Below, one piece after another: positions 8,369 through 17,760 of a DNA stretch of 59,238 nt (its first letter is position 1; every line of letters starts with the position of its first letter). A program made the position numbers and the translations under genes. A model generated the notes under the pieces. It searched no databases and had not been told where the DNA came from. It worked only from the letters and a program-made list of their open reading frames with translations. The DNA is from Bacteroidota bacterium (GTDB lineage: Bacteria > Bacteroidota > Bacteroidia > B-17B0 > Aurantibacillaceae). Where the stretch lies: the NCBI GenBank assembly GCA_018267475.1, contig JAFDYI010000029.1, forward strand, positions 1-59,238. The letters are read 5' to 3'.

Positions 8369-8827
8369 ATGATGAATTTAAAAGCAAGTTTAGTTTTATT
8401 TTTGATTTTGCTGCTTGGTTTTGCATGCAAAAAAAACAATCCGGCGCAGTCGGCTCAAAACAATCCGGTATATATAGCGGCGGCTAATACCCCCGTAAAC
8501 GTGCAAGTATATATATCGGCACACCCGGCATTAAATACCGTAGGTGGGGTAGATACCATTGCCAATGTGGGCGTAAAAGGCCTGATTATTTATCATGCCT
8601 CCAATCAGTTTTATGCTTACGACCGGGCTTGTACGTATGATGGTACTACCAAATCAAATGCGGCTGTAAACAGCTATCAAACGTTTAATGCTAAATGCCC
8701 TGCTTGCAATTCGCAATACAGCATCTCTGATGGAGGAGGAGTGCTAAAAAATCCGGCTACTATTCCTTTAAAGCAATACACCGTTTCTTATGATGCCAGC
8801 ACGAATATCTTGCAGATAACAAATTAG
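8369..8827 (+). CDS. Rieske-like lipoprotein lacking the histidine ligands
   Basis: Small exported lipoprotein of 152 aa. The signal peptide ends in the lipobox LLGFAC with lipidated Cys20, followed by KK. The mature part has the spacing of a Rieske [2Fe-2S] fold: AYDRACTYDGTT (Cys88) and KCPACNSQYSISDGGG (Cys110, Cys113), then a strand-rich tail. In a true Rieske protein these are CxH and CPxHGSxF. Here both histidines are replaced (Tyr90 and Cys113), so a normal Rieske cluster cannot form; three cysteines remain for a disulfide or another metal. The start is ATGATG, so either 8369 or 8372 may be used; the promoter position favours the second. Function unknown. Confidence 0.8.
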   Translation: MMNLKASLVLFLILLLGFACKKNNPAQSAQNNPVYIAAANTPVNVQVYISAHPALNTVGGVDTIANVGVKGLIIYHASNQFYAYDRACTYDGTTKSNAAVNSYQTFNAKCPACNSQYSISDGGGVLKNPATIPLKQYTVSYDASTNILQITN

Positions 8828-8891
8828 TTATTGTGAGAGCCTGTTAAATCCCAAAAAAAGCACTTCCTATGTTCTTTAAATTAAACACGCT

Positions 8892-11210
8892 CTATTTAGC
8901 TGAAGTTCCTATAAATACGCCATCTTTATACACATCAATTTCAGATAATTGCCCAGAGCTGTTGTATATAAAATTTTTTCCTTCCATAAAACGATTGTTC
9001 TTAAATACTCCATCTTTTGTTTTTTGATGAGCCTGATTGTATAAAACATAATAGCCATTTAGCATCTTAGGTAGTTTTTGGGAAGTGTTTTCCATAACAT
9101 CATTGCTAGAAACGCTTAAGGTTTTAGGGGTTTCAGCAATAGCTACAGGCGGTGGTGGCATTTGTGTAACAGGTTGCTGTCCAGGTACGGTTACCGGTGT
9201 GGTGGCGGCAGCAGGCACAACGGGGCAATTGGCTAAGCCTGTTTTGGCGTTTTGGTGGTTGGGGTTTAGCTGCAAGCATTTTTCAAAGGCGGCACGCGCG
9301 CGGGCATAGTCGCCCAAAGAGAAGGCTACGCCACCCAAGTTGTACCATATTTCAGGGTCTTGCGGAAATATCTTAGAAGCTCTGTCGAACCAATACAACG
9401 AGTTTTGCATTTTTTTATCTTTAGCATCGGCAAAGGCTTGTTGTATATATACGTTGGATAGCACGCGGTAGTAACTCACCAAATACGGGTTGCTTGGGTA
9501 TAAGCGTTGTGCAATGCCCCAAATTTCTTCGGCCTTGTTGTAATCACGCAGTTTAAAATAAGATAAACCTAAATTTAAGTACCCGTTTACATATTTTGGG
9601 TGCAATTCTAAGGCGTGAGTTAGATATCCTTGTGCTTTTTTAAGGTACTCGGTTTCGTGTTTTTTATTTTCAGGTCTTTCAGAAAGGTCTATCCAACGGG
9701 CTCCTGCATTGCCTAAGCACAGCACGCTGTTGGGCATCACATCTACATCGTGTGTAAACAGGGTAATGTCGTTTTTCCAAATAGCGTTTCGGGTTATGGT
9801 GCGTATGCCAAACAAAATGGTGAGGACAATAAGCACCGACCACAAAATGGTTTTATGCACTTTTGTATCTTTTATATACTTTCTGCCCTCTTCGGTAAAA
9901 ACCCAAGCGATGCACATAGCCCAACCCAGCGAGGAGTGAAAAATAAGACGCTCGCCCATAGTAGCTCCAATATCAATAAGTAAGTTAGCTATCATTAAAA
10001 AGTTGGCAAAAAAGAAGATTAAGCCCCAGGCGGCAGGGTGCCTTTTGCGGAACAACTTAAAGGCAAGATAGGCTAAGCTGATGTAGATGAAAAGAGAAAG
10101 CCATACCTCTGGGCTGGTAAATCGGCGGTATGGAATGCTGTTGTAGGAGTAATCGGAACTTAAAATGTAAGGGAAAAATAGTAAAATGAGGTATTTGAGC
10201 CACACAAAAATTTTGGTAGCGGTTATTTCATGATGCTTTTTGTCGGCCAATAAATACGGATTGTTTAGCAATTCGGTATCAGGAACGCCCGTTTTGGCTA
10301 CTACAATAGAGAAGCGTATTTTAAAATAAACCATCAGCGCAGCCGCTAAGAAAATAAACAAAGTAGAGTATTTTTTTATGGTAAAATTATCGTCCACCAA
10401 ATACAAAGTAGCCGGTATTACCATAATAAGCGTAACGGCATACTCTTTTGACAGTAAGGCTAAAAAATAGTTGAAGGCAGCCCATATCATGTGTTTCATC
10501 TGTCGGGTTTCGGCGTATTTAAACACGTTGATAAAAGTAAGTGGTATAAATATCATCGAAAAAATCTCGTCCCTACTTTTCATGTTAGCTACTACTTCGG
10601 TATGCAGGGGGTGTATGCAAAACAGCAAGGCGGCTACAAAAGCCATATCGGGGTATTTGGTAAACAAATGGTTTTTAAACATAGCATAAATAAGCAAGAT
10701 GCTGATGAGGTAAAAAAGCATGTTGTTGAAGTGGCGCAGCATACAGCCTTTGGTAAGGCAATCGTTATCGTTATACAGGCCGTCGCCGTTAATATCTTCA
10801 TCAACATCGCCCTTACCGTTTCCGTTATCGTCCCAACAATTAGCCGGTGGCAGATGCCCATCGGGGTATTTGCCTATAAACTCTTGTTCTATAGCAAAGC
10901 TGACTACCGATAGCGGGCGATAACGTCCGCCGGCCAGTTGTGCTTTAGCATTCATCTGTTTGTAAAAGCTGTGGTACGCATCACGGCTCATAATGCTATC
11001 AATGCCCGCCACGCCTTGCATTACATATTCATTTTTATGAATAATGATGCCGTCATCTAAGGCAAACTCGTTGTATATGGTGTTTATGTAAAAAATAAAA
11101 GCCAACAAGCCTAAAATAAGGTAAGGCACAATGGGCTTATGAAATGGGAAAAGCGTATAAGGCTTTATTTCAGGAATAAATAAATCGGGGTTGTTTTTCT
11201 GTTTTGCCAT
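8892..11210 (-). CDS. GT-C-type membrane protein with C-terminal TPR domain (TMTC-like)
   Basis: Protein of 772 aa. Residues about 28-470 form a polytopic membrane part whose first external loop carries the acidic pair FALDD (52-53), as in GT-C glycosyltransferases such as eukaryotic TMTC O-mannosyltransferases. That loop also contains an EF-hand/dockerin-like acidic segment (about 125-151: DDNGNGKGDVDED then INGDGLYNDND) flanked by Cys125, Cys151 and Cys156. Residues about 505-690 are tetratricopeptide repeats, followed by a Pro-rich linker and a MORN-like tail (DGVFKNNRFMEGKNFIYNS). A lipid-linked sugar donor and protein acceptors are likely by family; neither is shown. The start has a -7 box 16 nt upstream. 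Confidence 0.8.
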   Translation of the reverse strand: MAKQKNNPDLFIPEIKPYTLFPFHKPIVPYLILGLLAFIFYINTIYNEFALDDGIIIHKNEYVMQGVAGIDSIMSRDAYHSFYKQMNAKAQLAGGRYRPLSVVSFAIEQEFIGKYPDGHLPPANCWDDNGNGKGDVDEDINGDGLYNDNDCLTKGCMLRHFNNMLFYLISILLIYAMFKNHLFTKYPDMAFVAALLFCIHPLHTEVVANMKSRDEIFSMIFIPLTFINVFKYAETRQMKHMIWAAFNYFLALLSKEYAVTLIMVIPATLYLVDDNFTIKKYSTLFIFLAAALMVYFKIRFSIVVAKTGVPDTELLNNPYLLADKKHHEITATKIFVWLKYLILLFFPYILSSDYSYNSIPYRRFTSPEVWLSLFIYISLAYLAFKLFRKRHPAAWGLIFFFANFLMIANLLIDIGATMGERLIFHSSLGWAMCIAWVFTEEGRKYIKDTKVHKTILWSVLIVLTILFGIRTITRNAIWKNDITLFTHDVDVMPNSVLCLGNAGARWIDLSERPENKKHETEYLKKAQGYLTHALELHPKYVNGYLNLGLSYFKLRDYNKAEEIWGIAQRLYPSNPYLVSYYRVLSNVYIQQAFADAKDKKMQNSLYWFDRASKIFPQDPEIWYNLGGVAFSLGDYARARAAFEKCLQLNPNHQNAKTGLANCPVVPAAATTPVTVPGQQPVTQMPPPPVAIAETPKTLSVSSNDVMENTSQKLPKMLNGYYVLYNQAHQKTKDGVFKNNRFMEGKNFIYNSSGQLSEIDVYKDGVFIGTSAK

Positions 11211-11226
11211 AATTAAATTGAACCTA

Positions 11227-11234
11227 CAAATATA
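11227..11234 (-). promoter_or_regulatory. -7 box of the GT-C/TPR gene
   Basis: TATATTTG on the minus strand, 16 nt before the ATG at 11210. A second box, TACCTTTG, lies at 11417-11410 and could give a long leader of about 200 nt. Confidence 0.5.
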
Positions 11235-11494
11235 AAAACTGTTTGCTCAATTAAAAATTTTAGCGAAGAAAAAAGAGGCTATCCAACATAAAGAGCCGCG
11301 CACCTATACAGCCCGTTTAACAAACAACAACGAAAAAAAACGAATTACATAAGTGCGCAGTTTCTTTATTACAATAATCTTTGAAAAATAATAAGTACAA
11401 AAACTATAGCAAAGGTACAAGCTAAACGCTAATAAAAAACTTAAAATTTATTAAAACGCGGTATTATTAACAATAATTAACTATAAAGGGGCTG

Positions 11495-12547
11495 TTAGCG
11501 TTTGGTATATTGCTCTTGATAGTATTTTTGGTAGGTACCCGAGGTTACATTTGTTAGCCAGTCTTCGTTTGCTAAATACCAATCTACTGTTTTTGCTAAG
11601 CCTTCTTCAAATTGCAGACTGGGTTGCCAGCCCAATTCTTTTTGTAGTTTGCTGCTATCAATAGCATAGCGTAAATCGTGCCCGGCGCGGTCTTTTACAA
11701 AGGTGATCAGTTTTTCATTAGTACCTTTTGGCCGGTTTAGTTTGGTATCCATAATGCGGCACAGCAGGCGTATTACCTCTATGTTCGTCCACTCGTTATG
11801 ACCTCCTATATTGTAGGTGCTTCCTGTTTTTGCTTGATGAAAAATAACATCGATGGCGCGTGCGTGGTCTTCTACAAAAAGCCAATCGCGCACGTTTTCG
11901 CCTTTGCCGTATATGGGCAGGGGTTTGTTGTTTTTAATGTTGTTGATACATAGCGGAATGAGTTTTTCCGGAAAGTGATAAGGCCCGTAATTATTAGAAC
12001 AGTTAGAGAGCACGCAAGGCAATTGATAGGTATCGTGATAGGCGCGTACAAAGTGGTCGGAGCTGGCTTTAGAGGCTGAGTAAGGGCTGTGGGGGTCGTA
12101 AGCGGTAGTTTCTGTAAACATGCCGGTTTCTCCTAAGGAGCCATACACCTCGTCGGTGCTTACGTGATAAAAAAGGTGGAAAGAAGCTTCTTTATTTTTG
12201 TGCTGCTCTTTGGCTGCGTTCAGTAAATTGACGGTACCTATTACATTAGTATAAACAAATTCTAAGGGGTTGCTGATGCTTCTATCCACATGGCTTTCGG
12301 CGGCTAAATGAATAACGGCCTGAATTTGATGGTCTGTAAAAACTTTTTGCACCAAAGCAGCATCTACAATATCCCCTTTAATAAAGGTGTAATTTGTTTT
12401 GTTTTCTATATCGCTTAGGTTAGCTAAGTTGCCGGCGTAGCTTAGTTTATCCAAATTAAAAATGCGATGCTGTGGGTATTTGTTTACAAACAGGCGCACC
12501 ACATGAGAACCTATAAAACCGGCCCCTCCGGTAATTAAAATATTCAT
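11495..12547 (-). CDS. rfbB: dTDP-glucose 4,6-dehydratase
   Basis: Cytoplasmic extended short-chain dehydrogenase of 350 aa that makes dTDP-4-keto-6-deoxyglucose, the second step towards dTDP-L-rhamnose and other deoxysugars. NAD-binding TGGAGFIGSHV is at residues 6-16; the catalytic region has STDEVYG and SPYSASKASSDH (Tyr-x-x-x-Lys). GENVRDWLFVEDHARAI later in the chain is typical of RmlB. Length is normal for the family. The genes rfbA, rfbC and rfbD are not next to it, so the pathway is scattered. A -7-like box (TATCTTTA, 12580-12573 minus) lies 25 nt upstream. Confidence 0.95.
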   Translation of the reverse strand: MNILITGGAGFIGSHVVRLFVNKYPQHRIFNLDKLSYAGNLANLSDIENKTNYTFIKGDIVDAALVQKVFTDHQIQAVIHLAAESHVDRSISNPLEFVYTNVIGTVNLLNAAKEQHKNKEASFHLFYHVSTDEVYGSLGETGMFTETTAYDPHSPYSASKASSDHFVRAYHDTYQLPCVLSNCSNNYGPYHFPEKLIPLCINNIKNNKPLPIYGKGENVRDWLFVEDHARAIDVIFHQAKTGSTYNIGGHNEWTNIEVIRLLCRIMDTKLNRPKGTNEKLITFVKDRAGHDLRYAIDSSKLQKELGWQPSLQFEEGLAKTVDWYLANEDWLTNVTSGTYQKYYQEQYTKR

Positions 12548-12603
12548 TTTTTATACTTTTATTTTTGCGGGATAAAGATACACTTTTATTAAAAAACAAT
12601 CTG

Positions 12604-13965
12604 CTAAAACGTTTCTTTTAGTACGCGCCACTCGGTAGGGTAGTAATTATTAACTCTATTTCCTATGTTTTTTATCCAGCCTAAAGCTTGGTTTTCAAAG
12701 GTTAGTAGGGCAAAGCCTTTTGCTTCTGTGTGCATAGTAAGCGGTTGTTTGCGTACGTATTTCATGGCCGTTTGGGTATCTGCTTCTACGCGGGCAGTGG
12801 AGGGTGCAAGCCCCTGTTGGTAAGCCAGGTGGGGGTGCGGTATAAAGTCGTTTCCTTTTACAACACCCACCTGCAAAGGCATTTTTTTTACTTTTAAGCA
12901 AGCTTCTATTTTTTGCACGTTGTGTGTTTGCTCTTTTGAAAAGCCCACTATCTCATTACGAAATAAAGAAAAATGAAATGCAGTTGCTTGCGCAAATTGT
13001 TGTGCTGCTGCCGTGCTTTCAAGCAAAGATGGTTTAGAAAAAAGAGACGTTTGTTTTTTAGGTTCCGAAAAATTTTCTGTGGTTTTTTTGCGAAAGCAGG
13101 CTAAGAAAAAACCTTCGCCTTGCAGCAGATGCGGAAAAAAGCGGTATCCGATGGCTTGATATTTTTTAGAATGGGTTGCTACAATGCCCCAGGAGGTAGG
13201 CACCTGTAAAGCTAAAGATTCTAAAGCAAAGGATTCGCATAAATAATCGCAGATGTTTTCATTTTCTTCTATAGAGTAGGAGCAGGTGCTGTATATAAGT
13301 ATCCCGTTTTCTTTTAACGAAGGCAGTAAATCGGCCACAATGCGTTGTTGCCTCAAGCTGCAATGGTGCACATTTTCTTCGCTCCAATGTGCGGCGGCAT
13401 CGGCTTGTTTTCTAAACAGCCCGGAGCCGCTGCAAGGGGCATCAACCAGTATCGCGTCAAAAAAGGAAGGCAGGCGAGCAAAATCTTTAGGGTCGTTGTG
13501 GGTAACGATGCTATTAGCCGAACCCCATTTAGCCATGTTGTGCACTAGGGGGGCTACGCGGGTAGCAATAGCCTCGTTGCTTAGCAATAAGCTGTTTGCT
13601 CCCAACAGCGAAGCCAGTAAAGTGCTTTTTCCACCTGGAGAGGCGCAGGCATCAAGCACCGTTAGCTCTTTTGATACATCAAGTGTTTGAAGCAGGGCTT
13701 GTTCTACAAACATAGAAGAGGCTTCTTGCACGTAGTAACAGCCTGCATGAAATAAAAGGTCCGCTGTAAAAATGGGGCGCTTAGGCAGGTAATAAGCGGC
13801 GCTTGCCCAAGGTACTTTTTCACCTAAGGTAAAAGAGCAAAAGGCTTTTGCCGGATTTAAGCGTATGGAGGTGGGGGCGGGTTGTGCTTGTGCCGCTTGC
13901 AAGGCAAGGCTATCTACCTGCCCTTGTTGGTGCAAGGATTGGGCTAAGCTATCGGGTATTTGCAT
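12604..13965 (-). CDS. rRNA (cytosine-5) methyltransferase, RsmB/RsmF type
   Basis: SAM-dependent m5C methyltransferase of the Nol1/Nop2/Sun family, 453 aa. Motifs: DACASPGGKSTLLASLLG (SAM binding, about 105-122), DAPCSGSG (first catalytic-region Cys) and IYSTCSYSIEENE (the nucleophile TC motif). A C-terminal PUA/RsmF-like region (about 320-450, including GWIKNIGNRVNNYYP) fits RsmF, which methylates 16S rRNA, better than RsmB; no N-terminal NusB domain is present. The start overlaps the stop of a small upstream gene by 17 nt, so translation is probably coupled. Confidence 0.88.
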   Translation of the reverse strand: MQIPDSLAQSLHQQGQVDSLALQAAQAQPAPTSIRLNPAKAFCSFTLGEKVPWASAAYYLPKRPIFTADLLFHAGCYYVQEASSMFVEQALLQTLDVSKELTVLDACASPGGKSTLLASLLGANSLLLSNEAIATRVAPLVHNMAKWGSANSIVTHNDPKDFARLPSFFDAILVDAPCSGSGLFRKQADAAAHWSEENVHHCSLRQQRIVADLLPSLKENGILIYSTCSYSIEENENICDYLCESFALESLALQVPTSWGIVATHSKKYQAIGYRFFPHLLQGEGFFLACFRKKTTENFSEPKKQTSLFSKPSLLESTAAAQQFAQATAFHFSLFRNEIVGFSKEQTHNVQKIEACLKVKKMPLQVGVVKGNDFIPHPHLAYQQGLAPSTARVEADTQTAMKYVRKQPLTMHTEAKGFALLTFENQALGWIKNIGNRVNNYYPTEWRVLKETF

Positions 13966-14212
13966 GACTAAAAATTAAAAAATCGGCTTCGCTTATTTCT
14001 TCGGCAAAATGATGGTATGCAAATACTAAATCGTGAATAAACACCCGTTCCGGGTATTGTGTAGCCTCTATAAAAAAAGACAAACGCTTGCTGCCTACCG
14101 CCTTTACTTCTTGTGCTTGCGTAGGCGAAAGAATTTTAAAACAGCTTAAACCATTTTTATATTTTCTATACTGTGGGTATGTTGTGTTTTTAGTCAAGCT
14201 AATATATTCCAC
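13949..14212 (-). CDS. Small conserved-looking protein of unknown function
   Basis: Predicted protein of 87 aa, GTG start, overlapping the methyltransferase start by 17 nt. The composition is that of a real soluble protein (YRKYKNGLSCFKILSPTQ, then VGSKRLSFFIEATQYPERVF), and I recall similar short proteins in Bacteroidota, though I cannot verify it. A near-consensus -7 box (CACTTTTG, 14219-14212 minus) ends on the GTG itself, so either this mRNA is leaderless or the true start is a little downstream, for example a TTG at codon 6. No function can be assigned. Confidence 0.6.
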   Translation of the reverse strand: MEYISLTKNTTYPQYRKYKNGLSCFKILSPTQAQEVKAVGSKRLSFFIEATQYPERVFIHDLVFAYHHFAEEISEADFLIFSHANTR

Positions 14213-14299
14213 AAAAGTGCTTTATTTTTTTATAATAGGCTATTTTTATGGTAAACTAAATTATACGCAAAGGTCAAAAAATATAGTATATTCTTGCTG

Positions 14300-15280
14300 T
14301 TAATAGTGATATACCATTTTCACAATTAACATGCTTTTATTGATGTAGTCGCGTGTTACAAACGAAGTGGGGACTTGTGTTTCCGCATCGTATATATAGC
14401 CGGTTTCGGTTTGTAACACGTTGTTTTTGTATTTTTTTTCAGTGTTTAGCAAGTGTCTGCTGTCGTATTCATACGTTTCTTTTAGCTCCATATTTTCGCT
14501 GGCGTTCGAGGTGTATTTTTTTTCTATCAGTTGTTTTGCTTCGTTGTACACAAAATAGGTGCTTTGGTTTATCCAGGTAGCAATATAGTTTTCGTTATAT
14601 CGTATGGGTTGTTTGTCGGCATTAAAACTTACAATAAGCTCTTTAAAAATTCGGTTTTCGTCGTTTAAGAATTGTTGTTTGTATTGTAAAGGTGAGGCGT
14701 TGATGTATTGGTATTTTTCTTCAAAATTGATGTGCTGCATACCTAAGGTAAAGGTGCTTTTATCAATACTGGCATTGGTTTCTTTGCACGAAAGCAGGCT
14801 CACTACTCTGTTTAAGCTATCGTATTTATAGTAGGTAGCGTTGTAAAAAGAGCCATCGTTGTAGCGCTTTCCTATAAGGTTTCCTTTGTTGTCGTAAAAA
14901 TAACGCGTAAACAAGGTGTCAAATTCGTAGGTTTCTTTGGTATAAACGCCGCCGCTACTCACTAAGCGGTTATGCCTATACACCGGTGCGGCATGGTACT
15001 CTTTTTCTATAATTTTTTTTACCACCGTATAGTAGCTGCGTGTTAGGCGTCCTAAGCTGTCAAACTCGTAATGGCGCGATAAATCTTTGTTTTCGGCTAT
15101 TTTAAAATCTTGTTTATCTACCAGTTCAAAAACAATGCTTTTTATTTTTCTTTTTTTTATTTCTTTTGCATTAAAGGAGAAAGAGTTTTGAGTATTGTTG
15201 TCGGCTCCCGCTAACAACAATTGGGCTTGCATTTTTAAAGAAAACCATAGTCCTAAAAAAAGAAAAAAACGCAGCATCAC
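14300..15280 (-). CDS. Exported YD-repeat-like protein
   Basis: Protein of 326 aa with a signal peptide ([19 protein letters not shown]) and a mature part built of RHS/YD-like repeats: [38 protein letters not shown] and a C-terminal [10 protein letters not shown]. Such repeats form beta-hairpin shells in wall-associated and toxin proteins, but here there are only a few and no toxin domain, so a small periplasmic or outer-membrane protein is likely. The start reads GTGATG: the ATG at 15277 shares a base with the stop of the upstream YyaL-type gene (TGATG), a classic coupling arrangement, so 15277 is the more likely start. It is the last gene of a four-gene operon. Confidence 0.78.
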   Translation of the reverse strand: MMLRFFLFLGLWFSLKMQAQLLLAGADNNTQNSFSFNAKEIKKRKIKSIVFELVDKQDFKIAENKDLSRHYEFDSLGRLTRSYYTVVKKIIEKEYHAAPVYRHNRLVSSGGVYTKETYEFDTLFTRYFYDNKGNLIGKRYNDGSFYNATYYKYDSLNRVVSLLSCKETNASIDKSTFTLGMQHINFEEKYQYINASPLQYKQQFLNDENRIFKELIVSFNADKQPIRYNENYIATWINQSTYFVYNEAKQLIEKKYTSNASENMELKETYEYDSRHLLNTEKKYKNNVLQTETGYIYDAETQVPTSFVTRDYINKSMLIVKMVYHY

Positions 15281-17301
15281 TTTATTTGCTTTATAGCTTC
15301 TTCTATGCTGCTAAGTGGAGCCTTACATACCCGGTTGTGGCAAACATATACTTGCGTTTCTCCTTCTTTGTAGCGCCCCTTTAGCAAAGCAGTATCCGAA
15401 GCTGTTTTACTAAAAACAAAGATGGCATTTGGTTGGTAATGCGCTTGTAGTTGCTGCATAAATTCATCAACAGACTTACCAACAATGCACACCTCGTAAA
15501 ACGGAAAAGTGTGCTGTAACAGAGCAAGTGCCCAGTTGGAATAGCCCGATGGATATTGAGGTATTTCGTGAAGTATTTGTTTGGTCATTTTTACAGCGAG
15601 ATCTTCGTACGAGGTAGTTCCTGTAATTTTTGCCAGCAAAAATAAGTTGCGTGCCATCTGCGAGTTAGAGGCAGGCAATACGTTGTCGTGTATTTCTATT
15701 TTTTTTGAAAGTGTATCTACTGTTTCTTTTCCGGAAAAATAAAACATGTTTTTTTGTTTATCCAAAAAAACAAGCCTCATGGTTTCGGTAAGTTGTTCTG
15801 CTTGCGCAAGCCAGTGTGGCTGAGCAGTAAGGCCATATAATTTTATGCAGGCTTCTATCACAAAGGCATAATCATCGGCAAAGGCTTGAATGTATGTTGT
15901 TTCTTTATGGCATCGATACAAAAAGCCTTGCGCATCTATCATGTTTTGTTGTATAAACTGTGCGTTTTGCACAGCCAACTGCAAAAAATCGGGCTCCAAA
16001 AAAGTTTGGTAGGCATCGCACAGGGCGCTGCACATAAGCCCATTCCACGAAGCTACTATTTTGTCATCTAAACCTGGGCGCACCCTTTTGTTGCGCACCG
16101 CCATCAATTTTTCTTTTGAGCAAGCAATCGTTTTTTGTAAAGTTTCTAAAGGTATTTGATGTTTTATAGCGATTTCATTTTCTGTTTTTTCGCGTAATAA
16201 AATATAGTAATCCTGTTCCCAATATCCTTTTTCGTTTACCGAAAAATAATCTGAAAAGACAGCAAAATCATTTCCTAAAATGGATTGCAACTCTTCTTTC
16301 GTCCAAATGTAATACAAGCCCTCTTTCCCTTCGCTGTCGGCATCTAAAGCGCTGTAAAAACCCCCATTTATCGCGGTTAATTCTCTTTTTACAAAGGCAA
16401 TGGTGCGATATACCGCTTCTTTATACAGAGGGTTTTTGCTTTGCATGTAGGCTTCGCTGTATAAGGAAATAAGTTGCGCATTATCATACAACATTTTTTC
16501 AAAGTGAGGTACTTTCCACTTTTCATCGGTGCTGTATCGGGCAAAACCTCCGCCTAACTGGTCGTACAAGCCGCCCTGTGCCATTTTTTGTAAAGTAAGG
16601 TGTACCTGTTTTAGCAGATGGGGGTGCTGCGTTAAATGCCCGTATCGCAATAAAAATAAATAGTTGTTGGGCATCATAAATTTAGGTGCGCCCATACTTC
16701 CTCCGTTTTTAGTATCAAACCGTTTGCTGAAGTTTTCAGCATACTGTTGCAGTATTTCTTTATTCGGCGTTTCGTCTTTTTTTTCGGCAGGAATAAATGA
16801 TTCGGCTTGCTTAATGCCTTGTGCCAGCTTGTTTGCATAGCTTTCTACCTTAGCAAAATCGTTTTGGTGTACTTCGGCCAGGGTTTGCAACAGTTGCAGC
16901 CATTGTTGTTTAGGAAAGTAAGTGCCTCCGTATATAGGGCGCCCATCGGGTAAGGTAAAGCAGTTAAGAGGCCAGCCTCCTTGTTGCGTCATAAGTTGTA
17001 CGGCGGTCATGTATAGATGGTCCACATCGGGGCGTTCTTCTCTATCTACTTTTATATTGATAAAGTATTTGTTCATGAGGGCGGCCACATCTTCCGCTTC
17101 AAAACATTCGCGCTCCATTACATGGCACCAATGACAAGCCGAGTAGCCTACGCTTATCAATACTAATTTGTTTTCTTTTTTTGCCTGGGCAAAGGCTGCC
17201 TCGCTCCATGCTTGCCATTGCACCGGGTTGTGGGCGTGTTGCAGCAGGTAAGGGCTTTTTTCGGAAGCTAAGGCGTTGCGGTGTTTTTTTTGTGAGGACA
17301 T
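15277..17301 (-). CDS. YyaL/DUF255 thioredoxin-fold protein
   Basis: Protein of 674 aa of the YyaL/spermatogenesis-associated protein 20 family: an N-terminal thioredoxin-like domain with the hallmark SACHWCHVM (Cys56, Cys59) followed by an (alpha/alpha)6-barrel resembling N-acylglucosamine 2-epimerases and glycosidases (about 180-620). The [15 protein letters not shown] segment near residue 15 is invariant in the family. No signal peptide is seen, so it should be cytoplasmic. Its biochemical role remains undefined despite wide conservation. It follows the 150-aa membrane protein gene by 4 nt and is coupled to the YD-repeat gene downstream. Confidence 0.92.
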   Translation of the reverse strand: MSSQKKHRNALASEKSPYLLQHAHNPVQWQAWSEAAFAQAKKENKLVLISVGYSACHWCHVMERECFEAEDVAALMNKYFINIKVDREERPDVDHLYMTAVQLMTQQGGWPLNCFTLPDGRPIYGGTYFPKQQWLQLLQTLAEVHQNDFAKVESYANKLAQGIKQAESFIPAEKKDETPNKEILQQYAENFSKRFDTKNGGSMGAPKFMMPNNYLFLLRYGHLTQHPHLLKQVHLTLQKMAQGGLYDQLGGGFARYSTDEKWKVPHFEKMLYDNAQLISLYSEAYMQSKNPLYKEAVYRTIAFVKRELTAINGGFYSALDADSEGKEGLYYIWTKEELQSILGNDFAVFSDYFSVNEKGYWEQDYYILLREKTENEIAIKHQIPLETLQKTIACSKEKLMAVRNKRVRPGLDDKIVASWNGLMCSALCDAYQTFLEPDFLQLAVQNAQFIQQNMIDAQGFLYRCHKETTYIQAFADDYAFVIEACIKLYGLTAQPHWLAQAEQLTETMRLVFLDKQKNMFYFSGKETVDTLSKKIEIHDNVLPASNSQMARNLFLLAKITGTTSYEDLAVKMTKQILHEIPQYPSGYSNWALALLQHTFPFYEVCIVGKSVDEFMQQLQAHYQPNAIFVFSKTASDTALLKGRYKEGETQVYVCHNRVCKAPLSSIEEAIKQIK

Positions 17302-17305
17302 AATG

Positions 17306-17758
17306 TTATCCTCGTTTTAGCGCTCGCGTATTTTTGTAGTAGAGATAAATAAACAAACCATCTATCACCGCCATAAAGATATTGAACGAGATAAGGTTGG
17401 AAATAAGAAAGCAAGCGTTAGCCGCTACATACATTACAAAGCCGTTGTATTTTTTTTGCCACATTTGCCCTGCACCAAAGGCCGACAAGCCTACTATAAG
17501 CAAATACACACCGCAAATAATAATAAATTTGCCGCTACCCATTTCCATAAATTTTTTTACCTGTTCTAGTTGTTTCTCGCTAAAGTTGGCGGTAATGGTG
17601 TCGTAGTTTTCTTCTAAGGCCGAAAATATATTGCGTGCAAAAAGCATACCCATCAACGCAAAAAAGATAACCATGCCTGAGTAAATAAAGGTAAGTACGC
17701 ATAATGTTTTTAGCTGTTGCGGCTGAGTTTCTTGTTCAAAAGAGTTTGTTTCTTCCAT
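17306..17758 (-). CDS. Small integral membrane protein, unknown function
   Basis: Protein of 150 aa with four predicted transmembrane helices (about 20-42, 75-97, 103-121, 125-142) and a short acidic cytoplasmic N-terminus. A soluble stretch (about 45-72, [20 protein letters not shown]) separates the first two helices. No known domain recognised. The start lies 2 nt after the stop of the TPR/PD40 gene and the stop 4 nt before the YyaL-type gene, so it belongs to this operon. Confidence 0.7.
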   Translation of the reverse strand: MEETNSFEQETQPQQLKTLCVLTFIYSGMVIFFALMGMLFARNIFSALEENYDTITANFSEKQLEQVKKFMEMGSGKFIIICGVYLLIVGLSAFGAGQMWQKKYNGFVMYVAANACFLISNLISFNIFMAVIDGLFIYLYYKNTRALKRG

Positions 17759-17760
17759 GA

